Positions 1-7,223 of a stretch of 64,000 nt of DNA are shown here, piece by piece. The notes under the pieces were generated by a model, which saw only the letters and a program-made list of their open reading frames with translations, did not search any database and had not been told where the DNA came from. The position numbers and the translations under genes were made by a program. Positions within the stretch are counted from its first letter, which is position 1. Each line of letters begins with the position of its first letter. The stretch is from Bin87 sp963665395. GTDB taxonomy: Bacteria; Chloroflexota; Dehalococcoidia; Lucifugimonadales; UBA3495. The DNA lies in the NCBI GenBank assembly GCA_963665395.2, contig OY762251.1:496001-560000 (forward strand). The letters are read 5' to 3'.

Positions 1-11
1 GAGCATCCGAC

Positions 12-578
12 ATGGAAACGGAAAACCAATTTGAACTCCGCAAGGACAAGCTGATTGAGGCCGTAATCTACTTGAGCGAACGCTCCGCCGATGACCCCAA
101 CTTTGGTGTCATCAAGCTGGTCCACCTGCTCTACTACGCCGACTGTGCCGCCTACCTGAAACACGGCGCGCCCATCACCGGCGTCACCTACCTGCACTTC
201 CCCCACGGCCCCTACCCGGAGCACTGGTACAAAGTTCGGCGGGAGATGCAGGCCGCCGGCGACGTGGAAGTGCTGTACGAAAACGACGACGACGGCCATC
301 ATCGCTACCGTATGCTTCCCAAACGCGCGGTGAAGCCGGGAGCGCTAACCGACGAAGATTGCGCCATTTTGGATGAGCAGCGGGAGCGGTTCACCCTTTT
401 CAACACCTCCGGAATCTCCGAACACTCCCACCAACAACTCGGCTGGCTCTTCACGGAAGACGGTGAACCCATACCTCTCGTGACCGCCCAGGCGACCTCG
501 CCGCGGCTGAGCGCCAACGAATTGAGAGAGGCCCAGCGCACAGCCAATGACATCGCCAAACGACGCAAATCCGTATAA
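12..578 (+). CDS. Panacea-domain (SocA-like, DUF4065) protein, probable antitoxin
   Basis: A 188-residue protein with the Panacea signature in its N-terminal third: a helix reading IKLVHLLYYAD, then a KHG turn, PITG and a PHGPYP motif (residues about 33-72). Known Panacea proteins bind and neutralise many unrelated toxins or act as adaptors, as SocA does. Its 3' end overlaps the next gene by 32 bases, which suggests coupled translation of a two-gene toxin-antitoxin unit; that role is inferred. The C-terminal ~50 residues are charged and not recognised. ATG at 12 is the first start available, but the window edge hides the promoter and no clear ribosome site is visible. Confidence 0.8.
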   Translation: METENQFELRKDKLIEAVIYLSERSADDPNFGVIKLVHLLYYADCAAYLKHGAPITGVTYLHFPHGPYPEHWYKVRREMQAAGDVEVLYENDDDGHHRYRMLPKRAVKPGALTDEDCAILDEQRERFTLFNTSGISEHSHQQLGWLFTEDGEPIPLVTAQATSPRLSANELREAQRTANDIAKRRKSV

Positions 579-840
579 CGTCCGTGAAACGGAGCAATTC
601 GATGCCGAATGGCGTAGTGCGGTGCGCCTTGGCTACATTAATCCCATGGTTGACCCGGCAGCCTTATTGCACATCAGGCGATGGCTGACCCAAACCCCTT
701 ACGCCATTGACCAACGGTCAACCGCTCCCGCCAATCGCCGTTGGGTTGCGCTCAACCCCAGGGTTTGGCTCTGGTACTCAATCATCGAAGACGACCGCAC
801 CGTTTGGCTGGAATCTGTTAGGATTGTTGGGGAAGACTGA
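547..840 (+). CDS. Small RelE/ParE-like protein, probable toxin partner of the Panacea gene
   Basis: A 97-residue protein starting inside the end of the Panacea gene (32-base overlap, different frame). The C-terminal half (WVALNPRVWLWYSIIEDD, then VWLESVRIVGE) has the alternating strand pattern of RelE/ParE-fold toxins, where a strand with W-x-Y is followed by a final V/I-x-x-V-R-I strand. The match is weak and rests on pattern and context. It would act as a ribosome-dependent RNase or gyrase poison if the assignment holds; Panacea antitoxins are known to pair with very varied toxins, so another toxin fold is possible. Confidence 0.55.
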   Translation: MTSPNDANPYNVRETEQFDAEWRSAVRLGYINPMVDPAALLHIRRWLTQTPYAIDQRSTAPANRRWVALNPRVWLWYSIIEDDRTVWLESVRIVGED

Positions 841-877
841 ACCCCACCAATGCTCAAAGCACACGGAAGATAACCCT

Positions 878-2275
878 ATGACCACCCACCAACACACCCG
901 CCATCTCCACGCTCACGATGCCCACGGCGACGGCGACCACGAGAGCATCCATGACCACGGTCATGGTCATCACGGTCGTCCTCATGGCGGCCACAATGGC
1001 CACGGCCATGAAGATATGCTGGAAGTCGAACAGGCTTTTCAGCGCATCATCGCCCATTTTGACCCCCTGGATACAGTGGAGCTGCCGGCGCTGGAATGCC
1101 TGGGCCTGACCTTGGCCGAGGACATCAACTCGCCCCTGGACCTGCCGCCCCTGGCCAACTCGGCCATGGACGGCTACGCCGTGCTCCACGCCGACATCGC
1201 CCACGCCGACGGCGCGCCCCCGACCCTCTCCGTCATCTCGGCGGTGGCCGCCGGGCAAGTATCCGACCAAACCGTCACCGCCGGCAACGCCATCCGCATC
1301 ATGACCGGCGCGCCCGTGCCAGCCGGCGCCGATACCGTAGTGCCTTTTGAGGAAACTGACGAGCTGGACCGACGCCGCGCCGGGCAGGCGCTGGACGAAA
1401 TCGAGATCCGCAAAGCCCTGCCCCTGGGCAGCAACGTGCGCCCGGCCGGCGAGGACGTGCGCTCCGGAGAGTTGGTGCTGCCCGCCGGAACGGTGGTGCG
1501 GCCCGCCGAGGCCGGCGTGATGGCCTCTCTCGGTCTGAGCAAAGCCCGGGTGATCCGCCGGCCGGTGGTGGCCGTGCTGTCCACCGGAGACGAACTTACC
1601 GCCGTGGGCGACCCACTGACCCCCGGCCACATCTACGACAGCAACAGCAGCAGCGTCGCCGCCGCTGTCATCGCCGCCGGCGGCGTCCCCCGCGTCATCG
1701 GCATCGCCCGGGACAACCTGGACGATCTGCACCGCTGCATCGACGCCGCTTCCGACGCCGATTTGTTGGTCACTTCGGCCGGCGTGTCCAAGGGCGACTA
1801 CGATATGGTCAAGGACGTGTTGGAGCAGCGGGGAAACATGAACTTCTGGTCGGTGCGGATGCGGCCGGCCAAACCGCTGGCCTTCGGCCTGTTGCAGCGC
1901 AATAACCGCAACCCTCTGCCTCTCCTCGGGTTGCCCGGCAACCCGGTGAGCGCTCTGCTGGCCTTTGAGATGTTCGGCCGGCCCGCCGTGCGCCGGATGT
2001 TGGGCCGGGGCTTGCTGGCGCGTCCCATGGTGGAAGGTGTGTTGACCGGCCCCATATTCAACAGCGACGGTCGTCGGGTGTACGCCCGGGTGGAGGTGGA
2101 ACGACGCGATGGAGCCTGGTTCGCCACTCCCACCGGGCCCCAGGGTTCCAATATTCTTACTTCCCTCTCCCGTGCCAACGGGTTGGCAATTTGCCCGTCC
2201 GACCTGACCCGAAAAGAGGCCGGGCAGGCCGTAAAAATTATTATGCTGGACTGGAACGAAGAGGTTGAACTATGA
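878..2275 (+). CDS. moeA: Molybdopterin molybdenumtransferase MoeA with His-rich N-terminal extension
   Basis: A 465-residue MoeA, which inserts molybdate into adenylylated molybdopterin in the cytoplasm. Family motifs are present in order: SAMDGYAV (~95), TGAPVPAGAD, STGDEL (~234), TSAGVSKGDYD (~298) and GLPGNPVSALL (~350). The usual MoeA start corresponds to MLEVEQAF at base 1016; the ATG at 878 adds 46 residues of which 16 are histidine, a likely metal-binding tail. The open frame also extends upstream to 707, but that part overlaps the preceding gene and is not MoeA-like. The product would serve molybdoenzymes such as the xanthine-dehydrogenase-type subunits at the other end of this window. 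The 3' end overlaps the next gene by four bases (ATGA). Confidence 0.93.
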   Translation: MTTHQHTRHLHAHDAHGDGDHESIHDHGHGHHGRPHGGHNGHGHEDMLEVEQAFQRIIAHFDPLDTVELPALECLGLTLAEDINSPLDLPPLANSAMDGYAVLHADIAHADGAPPTLSVISAVAAGQVSDQTVTAGNAIRIMTGAPVPAGADTVVPFEETDELDRRRAGQALDEIEIRKALPLGSNVRPAGEDVRSGELVLPAGTVVRPAEAGVMASLGLSKARVIRRPVVAVLSTGDELTAVGDPLTPGHIYDSNSSSVAAAVIAAGGVPRVIGIARDNLDDLHRCIDAASDADLLVTSAGVSKGDYDMVKDVLEQRGNMNFWSVRMRPAKPLAFGLLQRNNRNPLPLLGLPGNPVSALLAFEMFGRPAVRRMLGRGLLARPMVEGVLTGPIFNSDGRRVYARVEVERRDGAWFATPTGPQGSNILTSLSRANGLAICPSDLTRKEAGQAVKIIMLDWNEEVEL

Positions 2276-2892
2276 CCACCACACTTGCCGGCGATAGCCG
2301 GCCGGCCAGTACGGAGTATCGCTTCAGCCTGGAGCGCCTTGACGAGTTGAACCGCTCGCCGGTTCCGCTGTTGCTGGCCCGTCTCAGCGCTGCGTGCCCA
2401 TCATATGGCAAAACGCCGGCTGATATTGCGAACCCGGCGGACCTGGTTGACGAAATCAGCGCCCATTGCGGTGGCGATGACGACTTCATCAATCCATCAA
2501 TGCCACTGCAGGAAATACTCTTTCGCACCCTGCTCTTGCAGGCCGGCGAGCCAATGACCCTTGCCGACCTGCACGAAGAGTTGACCGAGCGTTGGTCGTC
2601 GCCCGTTCGTCCGATAACGGTGACCCTCAGCGGCCTGGCGCGCGTCCTGGACAATGACGTCTTCTACGGTTTCGCCGCCGTCCCCGCGGCGGAGTCCGAA
2701 CCGGAAGAACCCCTGCTCCCAATGCTCGGACCCGTTCCGGAAGATGACTCCGACCTTCCGGGTGACATCGGATCCGCCGCTGTCCGAGATTTGGATGATG
2801 ACGACGATGCCGATCTGTTCGACGACGATGATGACGACGACGCGGAAGACCTGTTCGACGAGGACGCGGACGAAGAAGACGACGCAGACTAA
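2272..2892 (+). CDS. Hypothetical protein with winged-helix-like core and polyacidic C-terminus
   Basis: A 206-residue protein translationally coupled to moeA (ATGA overlap). Residues ~70-125 contain a helical stretch with PLQEILFRTLLLQAGEPMTL, then LHEELTERW and a strand ending DVFYGFA, reminiscent of a HARE-HTH/winged-helix fold. From about residue 145 the chain becomes strongly acidic, ending in runs of Asp and Glu. A small winged helix followed by an acidic tail is also the layout of the RNA polymerase delta subunit RpoE of Firmicutes, but I see no sequence identity that would support that name. Function unknown; a nucleic-acid-mimicking or polymerase-binding tail is only a guess. Confidence 0.7.
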   Translation: MTTTLAGDSRPASTEYRFSLERLDELNRSPVPLLLARLSAACPSYGKTPADIANPADLVDEISAHCGGDDDFINPSMPLQEILFRTLLLQAGEPMTLADLHEELTERWSSPVRPITVTLSGLARVLDNDVFYGFAAVPAAESEPEEPLLPMLGPVPEDDSDLPGDIGSAAVRDLDDDDDADLFDDDDDDDAEDLFDEDADEEDDAD

Positions 2893-2967
2893 ACGAGGCT
2901 CAAGGCGAGCCTGCTCTCGACGCACCGCCCAACCTTGACACGCAATCTGACTATACCGAGGGTAGGT

Positions 2968-3699
2968 ATGACTGCAACGGGAACCCAAATCGCCATGCTG
3001 CCCTACATCAAGCGCGGCGAGATCGACTACGCCAGCCTGGACTACAACCCCGACGAACCGGAGCCGATGCCCGACGCCATGGAACAGGAATTTGTCGTAC
3101 AGGAAATCCTCGGAGTCATGCACAGCCGGTTCACCGGCTTTATGACGCGCCCGGACGTCTTCCTCAGCAGCAACACCATTCTCTGCTACGACCCGACCAA
3201 CCTCAACGTCCGCCGCCAGCCCGACATCTATCTGGCTTTCGGCGTTGATCAGGCCGCCATCCGCCGGCGCCGGCTCTACCTGCCCTGGGAGGCCGGCAAG
3301 CCGCCGGATCTGGCCCTGGAAGTGGGCTCCGAAAGCACCGGCTCGGAAGACACCATAGCCAAGCACCGGGTGTACGCTGCCATCGGCATCTCCGAATACT
3401 GGCGATTTGATCCCAGCGGCGGCGAGCATCACGGGGAGCCGATGTCAGGATGGGTGCTGCGCGATGGCGCGTATCAGCGCGTTGAGCCGACCACCGAACC
3501 CGACGGCATCCTCAAGGGCTACAGCGATCTGATGGGGCTTTACCTGTGTTGGGATGAGGGCTGGCCGCGCTTCTACGATCCGGCAACTGCAACCCACCTG
3601 GAAAACTGGCGGCAGGAACGCGCTTCGTTTGAGGCGGCTTTAGCTGACCGTGAGGCCAGGATCCGAGAACTGAAAGACGAGCTGCGCCGCCGCCAATAG
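2968..3699 (+). CDS. Uma2 family endonuclease-fold protein
   Basis: A 243-residue Uma2 (DUF820) protein of the PD-(D/E)xK nuclease superfamily. Core residues are RRQPDIYLAFG, then PPDLALEVGSES, K in AKHRVYAAIGISEYW and the terminal FDP strand, spread over residues ~70-145. The C-terminus is a short coiled coil rich in Arg, Glu and Leu (ADREARIRELKDELRRR). Uma2 proteins are very abundant in Chloroflexota and Cyanobacteria, and their biological role is not settled. The ATG at 2968 is preferred because GAGGGTAGG lies just upstream; an in-frame TTG exists at 2935. Confidence 0.85.
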   Translation: MTATGTQIAMLPYIKRGEIDYASLDYNPDEPEPMPDAMEQEFVVQEILGVMHSRFTGFMTRPDVFLSSNTILCYDPTNLNVRRQPDIYLAFGVDQAAIRRRRLYLPWEAGKPPDLALEVGSESTGSEDTIAKHRVYAAIGISEYWRFDPSGGEHHGEPMSGWVLRDGAYQRVEPTTEPDGILKGYSDLMGLYLCWDEGWPRFYDPATATHLENWRQERASFEAALADREARIRELKDELRRRQ

Positions 3700-3772
3700 C
3701 CGGGCGGGAAACCCACGCCTGCTATAATGCCGCCATAATGCAGCAGTCTCGACCGGGGCAGGAGGTTTCACC

Positions 3773-4543
3773 ATGCGGTTGGAAAGCAAGGTAGCGTTGA
3801 TCAGCGGAGCGGCCGGCGGCGTGGAAGGCCAGCTGATGGGCTTCGGCGGCGCGGCGGCCCGTATGTTCTGCCGGGAAGGGGCCAGGGTCGTCCTGGGCGA
3901 CATCAACGTTGAAAGCGGCGAGCGCACCGCCGAGCAGATCCGCGCCGCCGGCGGTGATGCCATCTTCGTCAAGCTGGACGTCACCAGTGAGCAGGACTGG
4001 ATTGACGCCGTGTCCGCCACCGTCTCTGCATACGGCAAGCTCAACGTCCTGGTCAACAACGCCGGCACCGGCGCCCGCTACACTGTGGAAGAGACCACCG
4101 AAGAGGCGTGGGACGGACAGATCGACGTCCACGCCAAAGGGACCTTCCTGGGCACCAAGTACGCCATCCCCGAAATGCTCAAAGAAGGCGCCGGCTCCAT
4201 CGTCAACATCTCATCGATTTACGGCCTTGTGGGCAGCCCCACCTCAACCGCTTATCACGCCGCCAAAGGCGCCATCCGACTCCTCACCAAGTCCACCGCC
4301 ATCCAGTACGCCGGCGACAATATCCGCGCCAACTCCATCCACCCCGGCTACTGTCACACGCCCCTGACCACCCGCAGCTACGAGAACGAGCGTTACTTCG
4401 ACTGGATTCAGGAGCGCATTCCCGTCGGTCGGGTGGGCAACGCCGACGACATTGCCTACGGCATCGTGTTCCTCGCTTCCGACGAATCATCCTTCATGAC
4501 CGGCTCCGAACTGGTCATCGACGGCGGCACCACCGCTCAGTAA
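3773..4543 (+). CDS. SDR family NAD(P)-dependent oxidoreductase
   Basis: A 256-residue short-chain dehydrogenase/reductase acting on an unknown alcohol/ketone. Visible motifs are the nucleotide-binding N-terminus (VALISGAAGG), LVNNAGTG near residue 94, the catalytic Ser in VNISSIYG and the YHAAK active site near residue 162, and a C-terminal SELVIDGGTTAQ. The glycine loop is unusual: the classical TGxxxGIG is stretched to GAAGGVEGQLMGFGGAAA. A good ribosome site (GGAGG, 3761-3765) precedes the ATG. It stands alone between unrelated genes. Confidence 0.9.
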   Translation: MRLESKVALISGAAGGVEGQLMGFGGAAARMFCREGARVVLGDINVESGERTAEQIRAAGGDAIFVKLDVTSEQDWIDAVSATVSAYGKLNVLVNNAGTGARYTVEETTEEAWDGQIDVHAKGTFLGTKYAIPEMLKEGAGSIVNISSIYGLVGSPTSTAYHAAKGAIRLLTKSTAIQYAGDNIRANSIHPGYCHTPLTTRSYENERYFDWIQERIPVGRVGNADDIAYGIVFLASDESSFMTGSELVIDGGTTAQ

Positions 4544-4553
4544 CCCCGCGCCA

Positions 4554-4640
4554 TCGTCATTCCGGCGAAAGCCAATAGCGGCCAAGTCCTCGTCATTCCG
4601 GCGAAAGAACGTCACCCCGTACTTGATACGGGGCCGGAAT
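4554..4640. repeat. REP-like dispersed repeat cluster with nested hairpin
   Basis: Two direct copies of TCGTCATTCCGGCGAAAG lie at 4554-4571 and 4590-4607. The second starts a nested hairpin: ATTCCGGC (4595-4602) pairs with GCCGGAAT (4633-4640), and CCCCGT (4615-4620) pairs with ACGGGG (4628-4633). This is the common intergenic 'CGTCATTCC(C/G)GCGAAAG' repeat type; a related copy sits inside the methyltransferase gene near 11660. Confidence 0.7.
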
Positions 4641-4669
4641 CCAGAAGTGCGGGTAGGAGCGTATCCACC

Positions 4670-5146
4670 ATGGCAGTATCCAAAGACCGGGTGCTGTTCA
4701 AAGAGCACGGCGTCCTGGTAACCTACGAACGGTTCATTGAACCGGAAGGCAAGGAGTACCGCATCGAGGACATCCTGTCCGTGGACCTGGAAATCGTCGA
4801 AGAAGAGCGGGATCGGCCGCCCATTCGCTGGTGGCGCACCGTAGGCGGTTGCTCCATCATCGGCATCATCGTCGCCTTCCTGGGCGGTTTCGCCGGCTTC
4901 GCCCTCACCGCCGGCATCATGATCGTCCTCGCCGGCGTCGCTGTAACCTGGTGGAGCAGCCGCATCCGCTCCACCAGGTTCAAGGTGTACCACGTAATCG
5001 TAACTCTCCCCACCCGCCGCGAAGACCGCCAGGAGCACCGCATCATCTCATCCACCAGCCGCTTCTTCAGCGAGCGCCTGAAAGTAGCCCTGGAACGGGC
5101 GATGATAGAACGCCCGGCGCGGTACGAAGGGCGGCCCGGAGGTTGA
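4670..5146 (+). CDS. Two-TM membrane protein, DUF6232-like
   Basis: A 158-residue protein. An N-terminal soluble ~55 residues (VLVTYERFIEPEGKEYRIED, then SVDLEIVEEE) is followed by two adjacent membrane segments (about residues 60-100, GCSIIGIIVAFLGGFAGFAL and ALTAGIMIVLAGVAVTW), then a basic C-terminal domain with a short beta region and helices. The layout (small domain with T-x-x-R-F and I-x-S-V, membrane hairpin, C-terminal strand pair) resembles DUF6232 proteins; function unknown. It ends just before the promoter of the Abi_2 unit. Confidence 0.65.
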   Translation: MAVSKDRVLFKEHGVLVTYERFIEPEGKEYRIEDILSVDLEIVEEERDRPPIRWWRTVGGCSIIGIIVAFLGGFAGFALTAGIMIVLAGVAVTWWSSRIRSTRFKVYHVIVTLPTRREDRQEHRIISSTSRFFSERLKVALERAMIERPARYEGRPGG

Positions 5147-5171
5147 CGTTTCACTGGCATTATGCTAGATT
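5143..5171 (+). promoter_or_regulatory. Sigma-70-type promoter for the folded RNA and Abi_2 gene
   Basis: TTGACG (5143-5148) and TAGATT (5166-5171) are separated by exactly 17 bases, close to the -35/-10 consensus. A start site around 5178-5180 would place the first base of the long hairpin at 5183 almost at the RNA 5' end. The -35 box overlaps the stop region of the preceding gene. Confidence 0.6.
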
Positions 5172-5180
5172 GCATATGGC

Positions 5181-5262
5181 AGACCCGCCGGGCTTCTCTC
5201 CTTCCACGAAGGATGCAGCTTACTTCGGCGGGTATTTCTATTTAACCTCTTGCGTGAGGTTG
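5181..5262 (+). ncRNA. Structured leader RNA upstream of the Abi_2 gene, abiF-RNA-like candidate
   Basis: Two strong hairpins fill the 90 bases between promoter and gene. In the first, ACCCGCCG (5183-5190) pairs perfectly with CGGCGGGT (5226-5233) and encloses a second stem, TCCTTC (5199-5204) with GAAGGA (5208-5213). The second is AACCTC (5244-5249) with GAGGTT (5256-5261). Neither is followed by a T-tract, so it is not a simple terminator. Structured RNAs next to AbiF/Abi_2 genes have been described as a conserved class (abiF RNA); identity with that class is my inference from position and shape. Confidence 0.6.
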
Positions 5263-5270
5263 TCGATAGC

Positions 5271-6050
5271 ATGACACGCTCCACTTTAAAGCCAACCTTT
5301 GATGACCAGGCTGACCGTTTGCTGGCTTCCGGTCTTCAATCCGACAGGACCGCCCTGATACAGAGGCTTCGAGTGATTGGCGAAGTCAGGCTTGCCGATT
5401 ACGCCGAATTTTTCCGCGATGGGGGGCGCTATCGCGTCGGGACAACTTTGGAAATGGTGTGGCGGCTCTACGAATTCGACCGCCGCCTGCGCTCTCTATG
5501 CTTTGAAGCTATTGAGGGCATAGAAGTATATACTCGGGCGCAGTTAGCTTATTGCTTCGCTGACCGACACGATAGTTTTGCTTACCTTAATGAATCTAAT
5601 TTTCCGAGTTTCGTCAAGGACAAAGGAGATTTTGAGCGGTGGCAACAGAGCGTCAATAAGCAAATGGGCAGAGCGCGTGAGTTGGGCATTCTGCACGGTG
5701 AGCGATCCGTGCCTCCGATCCAGTCGTTGGTTGAGTTTATGGACTTCGGCACGGTGCTATCATTTTTTCGTGGCGTTGGTCGTGATATGCACGAGCCTGT
5801 AGCTCATACCGTTGGACAACCCGATGCGGTGATCCTGTCCTGGTTGCAGAGTTTACGCCAACTGCGAAATTTATGCGCTCATCACCACCGGATATGGAAC
5901 CGACGCTTTGAAAGAAACGGAGTGAAAATACCTCGACGTAGAAAATCCCCGGAGTGGCATTCACCAGCCTTTCCAGATAACCGCCGGCTGGCAATACTGC
6001 TCACCATCTGCCGCTACTGGCTGAACCGCATACACCCTGGCAACGGCTGA
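5271..6050 (+). CDS. Abi_2 (AbiF/AbiD-like) abortive-infection HEPN protein
   Basis: A 259-residue Abi_2 family protein. The family landmarks are present: KPTFDDQADRLLASGL at the N-terminus, FRDGGRYRVGTTLEMV, LYEFDRRLRSLCFEAIEGIE, and the C-terminal RNLCAHHHRIWNR near residue 199, which contains the R-x4-H motif of HEPN ribonucleases. Known relatives give phage resistance, presumably by RNA cleavage that stops growth. ATG at 5271 is chosen over the in-frame TTG at 5250 because the latter lies inside the second leader hairpin. It forms a self-contained unit with the upstream promoter and folded RNA. Confidence 0.88.
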   Translation: MTRSTLKPTFDDQADRLLASGLQSDRTALIQRLRVIGEVRLADYAEFFRDGGRYRVGTTLEMVWRLYEFDRRLRSLCFEAIEGIEVYTRAQLAYCFADRHDSFAYLNESNFPSFVKDKGDFERWQQSVNKQMGRARELGILHGERSVPPIQSLVEFMDFGTVLSFFRGVGRDMHEPVAHTVGQPDAVILSWLQSLRQLRNLCAHHHRIWNRRFERNGVKIPRRRKSPEWHSPAFPDNRRLAILLTICRYWLNRIHPGNG

Positions 6051-6167
6051 ACGGAGCGGGTTTTCGCCCTCTTTGACGCCTACCCCGAAGCGCCGGCATC
6101 AGCAATGGGATTTCCCGAAAACTGGCGCCGCCATCCGCTCTGGAACCATTAGCCCGGCGCCGGCCGG

Positions 6168-7145
6168 CTATCCGCCAGACACGTCAATCACCACCTTCCC
6201 CACCGTTGCCGCCCGCACCGCCTCGTGCGCCCCGGCCGTGTCTTCCAGCGGGAAGCGTGGCCCATCCATGCCCACCAGTTCCCCCGACGCCAGCCAGCGG
6301 TTGGTATCCTCCACCCCGGCGGTTTTGGCCTCCTCTGGCATATCGTACACCAGCACGTGGCGCACGTTGACGTTGCTGACGGGAAACTCAAAAGGCGGCG
6401 CCGGCCCGTCGCCGGCCGCGTAGATGGCGATGCTGCCGGAGCGCTTGATAATCCGCTGACTCACAGCGAAGTTGCCCGAGTAATCCACCTCCACGATGAG
6501 GTCAACCCCCGCGCCGTCCGTCAATTCCAGGATCCGTGCCGCCGTATCCTCGGTGCGGTAGTTCACCGTGTGATGCGCCCCGGCCTGCCGCGCGATTTCG
6601 GCTTTGGCGTCGCCGCTCACCGTGCTGATGATGTTGGCGGCCCCGCCGATCCGCGCCATCTGCAACGCCATGTTGCCCACCGCGCCGGCCCCGCCGGGAA
6701 CCAGTACCGTCCTGCCCACCACCGGCCCGTCGGCAAACACGCAGCGATGCGCCGTCAACGCCGGCACGCCCAATCCGGCCCCCAGCGCAAAGTCCACGTT
6801 GTCGGGCAGCCGGATCGCCCGGATCGAAGGCTGCACCGTGTACTCCGCCGCCGTCCCAAAAGCCCGTCCAATCTGCGACTGGTACACCCAGACCCGTTCC
6901 CCGATGCGGCTCTCGGACACGCCTTCACCGACCATATCGATAATGCCCGCGCCGTCCTGGTTGGGAATGATGCGCGGAAAGTTGATCCGCGAAGTCGTCC
7001 CCTGCCGCCGTTTCCAGTCCGACGGGTTCACCCCGGACGTAACCATCCGCACCCGCACCTCGCCGGGACCCGGCGCCGGGTCCGGCATCTCCCCCACCTG
7101 CAACACCGAAGCATCCCCATTCTCCTCATACCAAACCGCTCGCAT
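6168..7145 (-). CDS. MDR family NADPH:quinone reductase-like oxidoreductase
   Basis: A 325-residue zinc-free medium-chain dehydrogenase/reductase. It opens with MRAVWYEENGDASVL, typical for quinone oxidoreductases, followed by the GVNPSDWKRR region and the dinucleotide-binding loop GGAGAVGNMALQMAR (~residue 150). The C-terminal KVVIDVSG closes the catalytic domain. The start at 7145 is preferred over an upstream in-frame ATG at 7160. It lies downstream of the TPP enzyme on the same strand, separated by 78 bases that contain a 28-bp perfect palindrome. Confidence 0.9.
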   Translation of the reverse strand: MRAVWYEENGDASVLQVGEMPDPAPGPGEVRVRMVTSGVNPSDWKRRQGTTSRINFPRIIPNQDGAGIIDMVGEGVSESRIGERVWVYQSQIGRAFGTAAEYTVQPSIRAIRLPDNVDFALGAGLGVPALTAHRCVFADGPVVGRTVLVPGGAGAVGNMALQMARIGGAANIISTVSGDAKAEIARQAGAHHTVNYRTEDTAARILELTDGAGVDLIVEVDYSGNFAVSQRIIKRSGSIAIYAAGDGPAPPFEFPVSNVNVRHVLVYDMPEEAKTAGVEDTNRWLASGELVGMDGPRFPLEDTAGAHEAVRAATVGKVVIDVSGG

Positions 7146-7182
7146 TTCTACATCTCCCAACTCTCGACACGTCTGCTCACTT

Positions 7183-7210
7183 GCAGGGGCGAATAATTAT
7201 TCGCCCCTGC
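7183..7210. repeat. 28-bp perfect palindrome (GGGGCGAATAATTATTCGCCCC type)
   Basis: A perfect palindrome centred on AATT between 7196 and 7197 with arms GCAGGGGCGAATAA. It lies between two co-oriented genes. Near-identical copies occur at 10734-10761, 18886-18913 and, degenerate, 37271-37298. Confidence 0.9.
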
Positions 7211-7223
7211 CACGCTCCCGCGC

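Noticed and set aside
854..1732. Minus-strand open frame of 292 codons over moeA
   Set aside because: Gly/Val/His-rich antisense reading of a clear MoeA gene; no ribosome site or family.
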